Assembly: GCF_004193775.1 (NCBI RefSeq)
Contig: NC_041019.1
Location: 31,232,034 to 31,296,033, forward strand
From: Glycine soja
Lineage: Eukaryota > Streptophyta > Magnoliopsida > Fabales > Fabaceae
DNA length: 64,000 bases
Reading direction: 5' to 3'
Position numbers and translations under genes: made by a program. A model generated the notes under the pieces. That model did no database searches, was not told the DNA's origin, and saw only the letters and a list, made by a program, of their open reading frames with translations. Positions 63,413-64,000 of the stretch are shown here, one piece after another. Within the stretch, counting starts at the first letter, position 1. Each line of letters begins with the position of its first letter.

Positions 63413-63579
63413 CTGCAAAGTTAGAAGAACCTCAATAGATTAAGTATTTGAATGTGCACAATGAAATTATAAGAAAAATCTATAAGAAAAATCTACATCT
63501 GATAATCAAAAGAAACCAATCCAAAAGAAAACATCATTGAAGGTACTGCAGTTATTTAAAAAAGTATAATTTTGTTGAA

Positions 63580-63890
63580 GTTTGTGATAATGTTGGCAAA
63601 GCACATGGGTCGGGGGAGCTGACAAAGTCAAAGAGTATGAAATCATCATTTAAAGGGAAAGTTACTAGTTTATTCTTATGATGGAATAAGAAACCATCCA
63701 GAGAAAAATGTTGTCAATCTTAATCTAAAAATGAATCCCAATCCATTGTCATTGAAGCATCAGATTCTCCAGTCAATTCATCTAGAGTCCTTAGGGATGA
63801 TGTGTCTCTAAAATTACCACCACCTCTCAGTCCCTTGTGTCTCTCTCCCCTTGCAAAGGAAGGGAAAGAATGGAAACTGTTGTTTCTCTT
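63580..63890 (+). pseudogene. Fragment resembling a plant DUF3741/DUF4378 (TRM-like) protein
   Basis: One frame (codons starting at 63601, 63661) reads SKSMKSSFKGKVTSLF, a TGA at 63679, WNKKPSREK, a TAA at 63721, then KNESQSIVIEASDSPVNSSR and VLRDDVSLKLPPPLSPLC. Serine-rich blocks of this kind (SRNKKPSRE, ESQSTV, PVNSSRVLRDDVS) I associate, from memory, with LONGIFOLIA/TRM-like proteins of plants. The two in-frame stops and lack of splice signals indicate a dead fragment. It could be a piece captured by the CACTA element or a decayed gene. Confidence 0.4.
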
Positions 63891-64000
63891 TCCTTTTTTT
63901 TATCTGTACCAATATCTTGCCATGTAACTTACTCTGTGCCTTCTCTACCTAACTAATAAAATTAGTCCTTTGAAACTTATGGAACTATAGATATGGTTGC

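Overview
The window looks like heterochromatin of a legume nuclear genome, most likely soybean (Glycine) or a close relative. It is A+T-rich and built almost entirely of nested LTR retrotransposons. The evidence is the set of families: Tat/Ogre-type Ty3/gypsy elements with an extra ORF before gag, Athila/Calypso-type Ty3/gypsy elements, and an LTR full of TAATCGATTA palindromes of the kind I associate with soybean repeats. There is no bacterial, organellar, rRNA, tRNA or CRISPR content. Species assignment is inference.

Layout, left to right. 1-2397 is the 3' end and LTR of an unnamed Ty3/gypsy element. 2398-6133 holds two truncated Ogre-type LTRs with a truncated Athila LTR between them. 4949-23031 is Ogre element A (+ strand): truncated 5' LTR, PBS, leader, intact ORF1 (622 aa), then gag, protease with G-patch, RT, two RNase H domains and integrase broken by stops and one frameshift, a 3' ORF with its own promoter-like module and intron, a short tandem array and a 3' LTR. 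A sits in an Athila element (23032-26387, - strand).

That Athila element and four later insertions all lie inside one old minus-strand Ogre-type element, called H here (pieces between 26388 and 56779). The insertions into H are: Ogre element C (30363-42247, TSD ATCCC), a deletion derivative lacking everything from the end of gag through the 3' ORF but keeping ORF1 and carrying 22 units of a 123-bp tandem repeat; Athila element B (42430-47407, TSD ACRGG), which keeps gag only; a 1.7-kb minus-strand solo LTR (48071-49796, TSD CTTCA); and Athila element D (49972-55161, TSD CCCAT), whose LTRs differ by two substitutions and one homopolymer length change and which keeps only the end of integrase. 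Four of the five landed in the single ORF1 of H.

56780-64000 is different: lower repeat content, exon-like segments with splice sites on both strands, and at 58615 a CACTA terminus with subterminal repeats and no partner end in view. It may be genic flank, or a CACTA element carrying gene fragments. I could not name the best exon (60253-60573).

How the pieces work together: A has the layout of a full-length element (ORF1, gag, protease-RT-RNase H-integrase, 3' ORF) but its polyprotein is dead by many stops. C, B and D lack most or all of pol, so any movement must have depended on enzymes from other copies. H is the old substrate that records the order of events.
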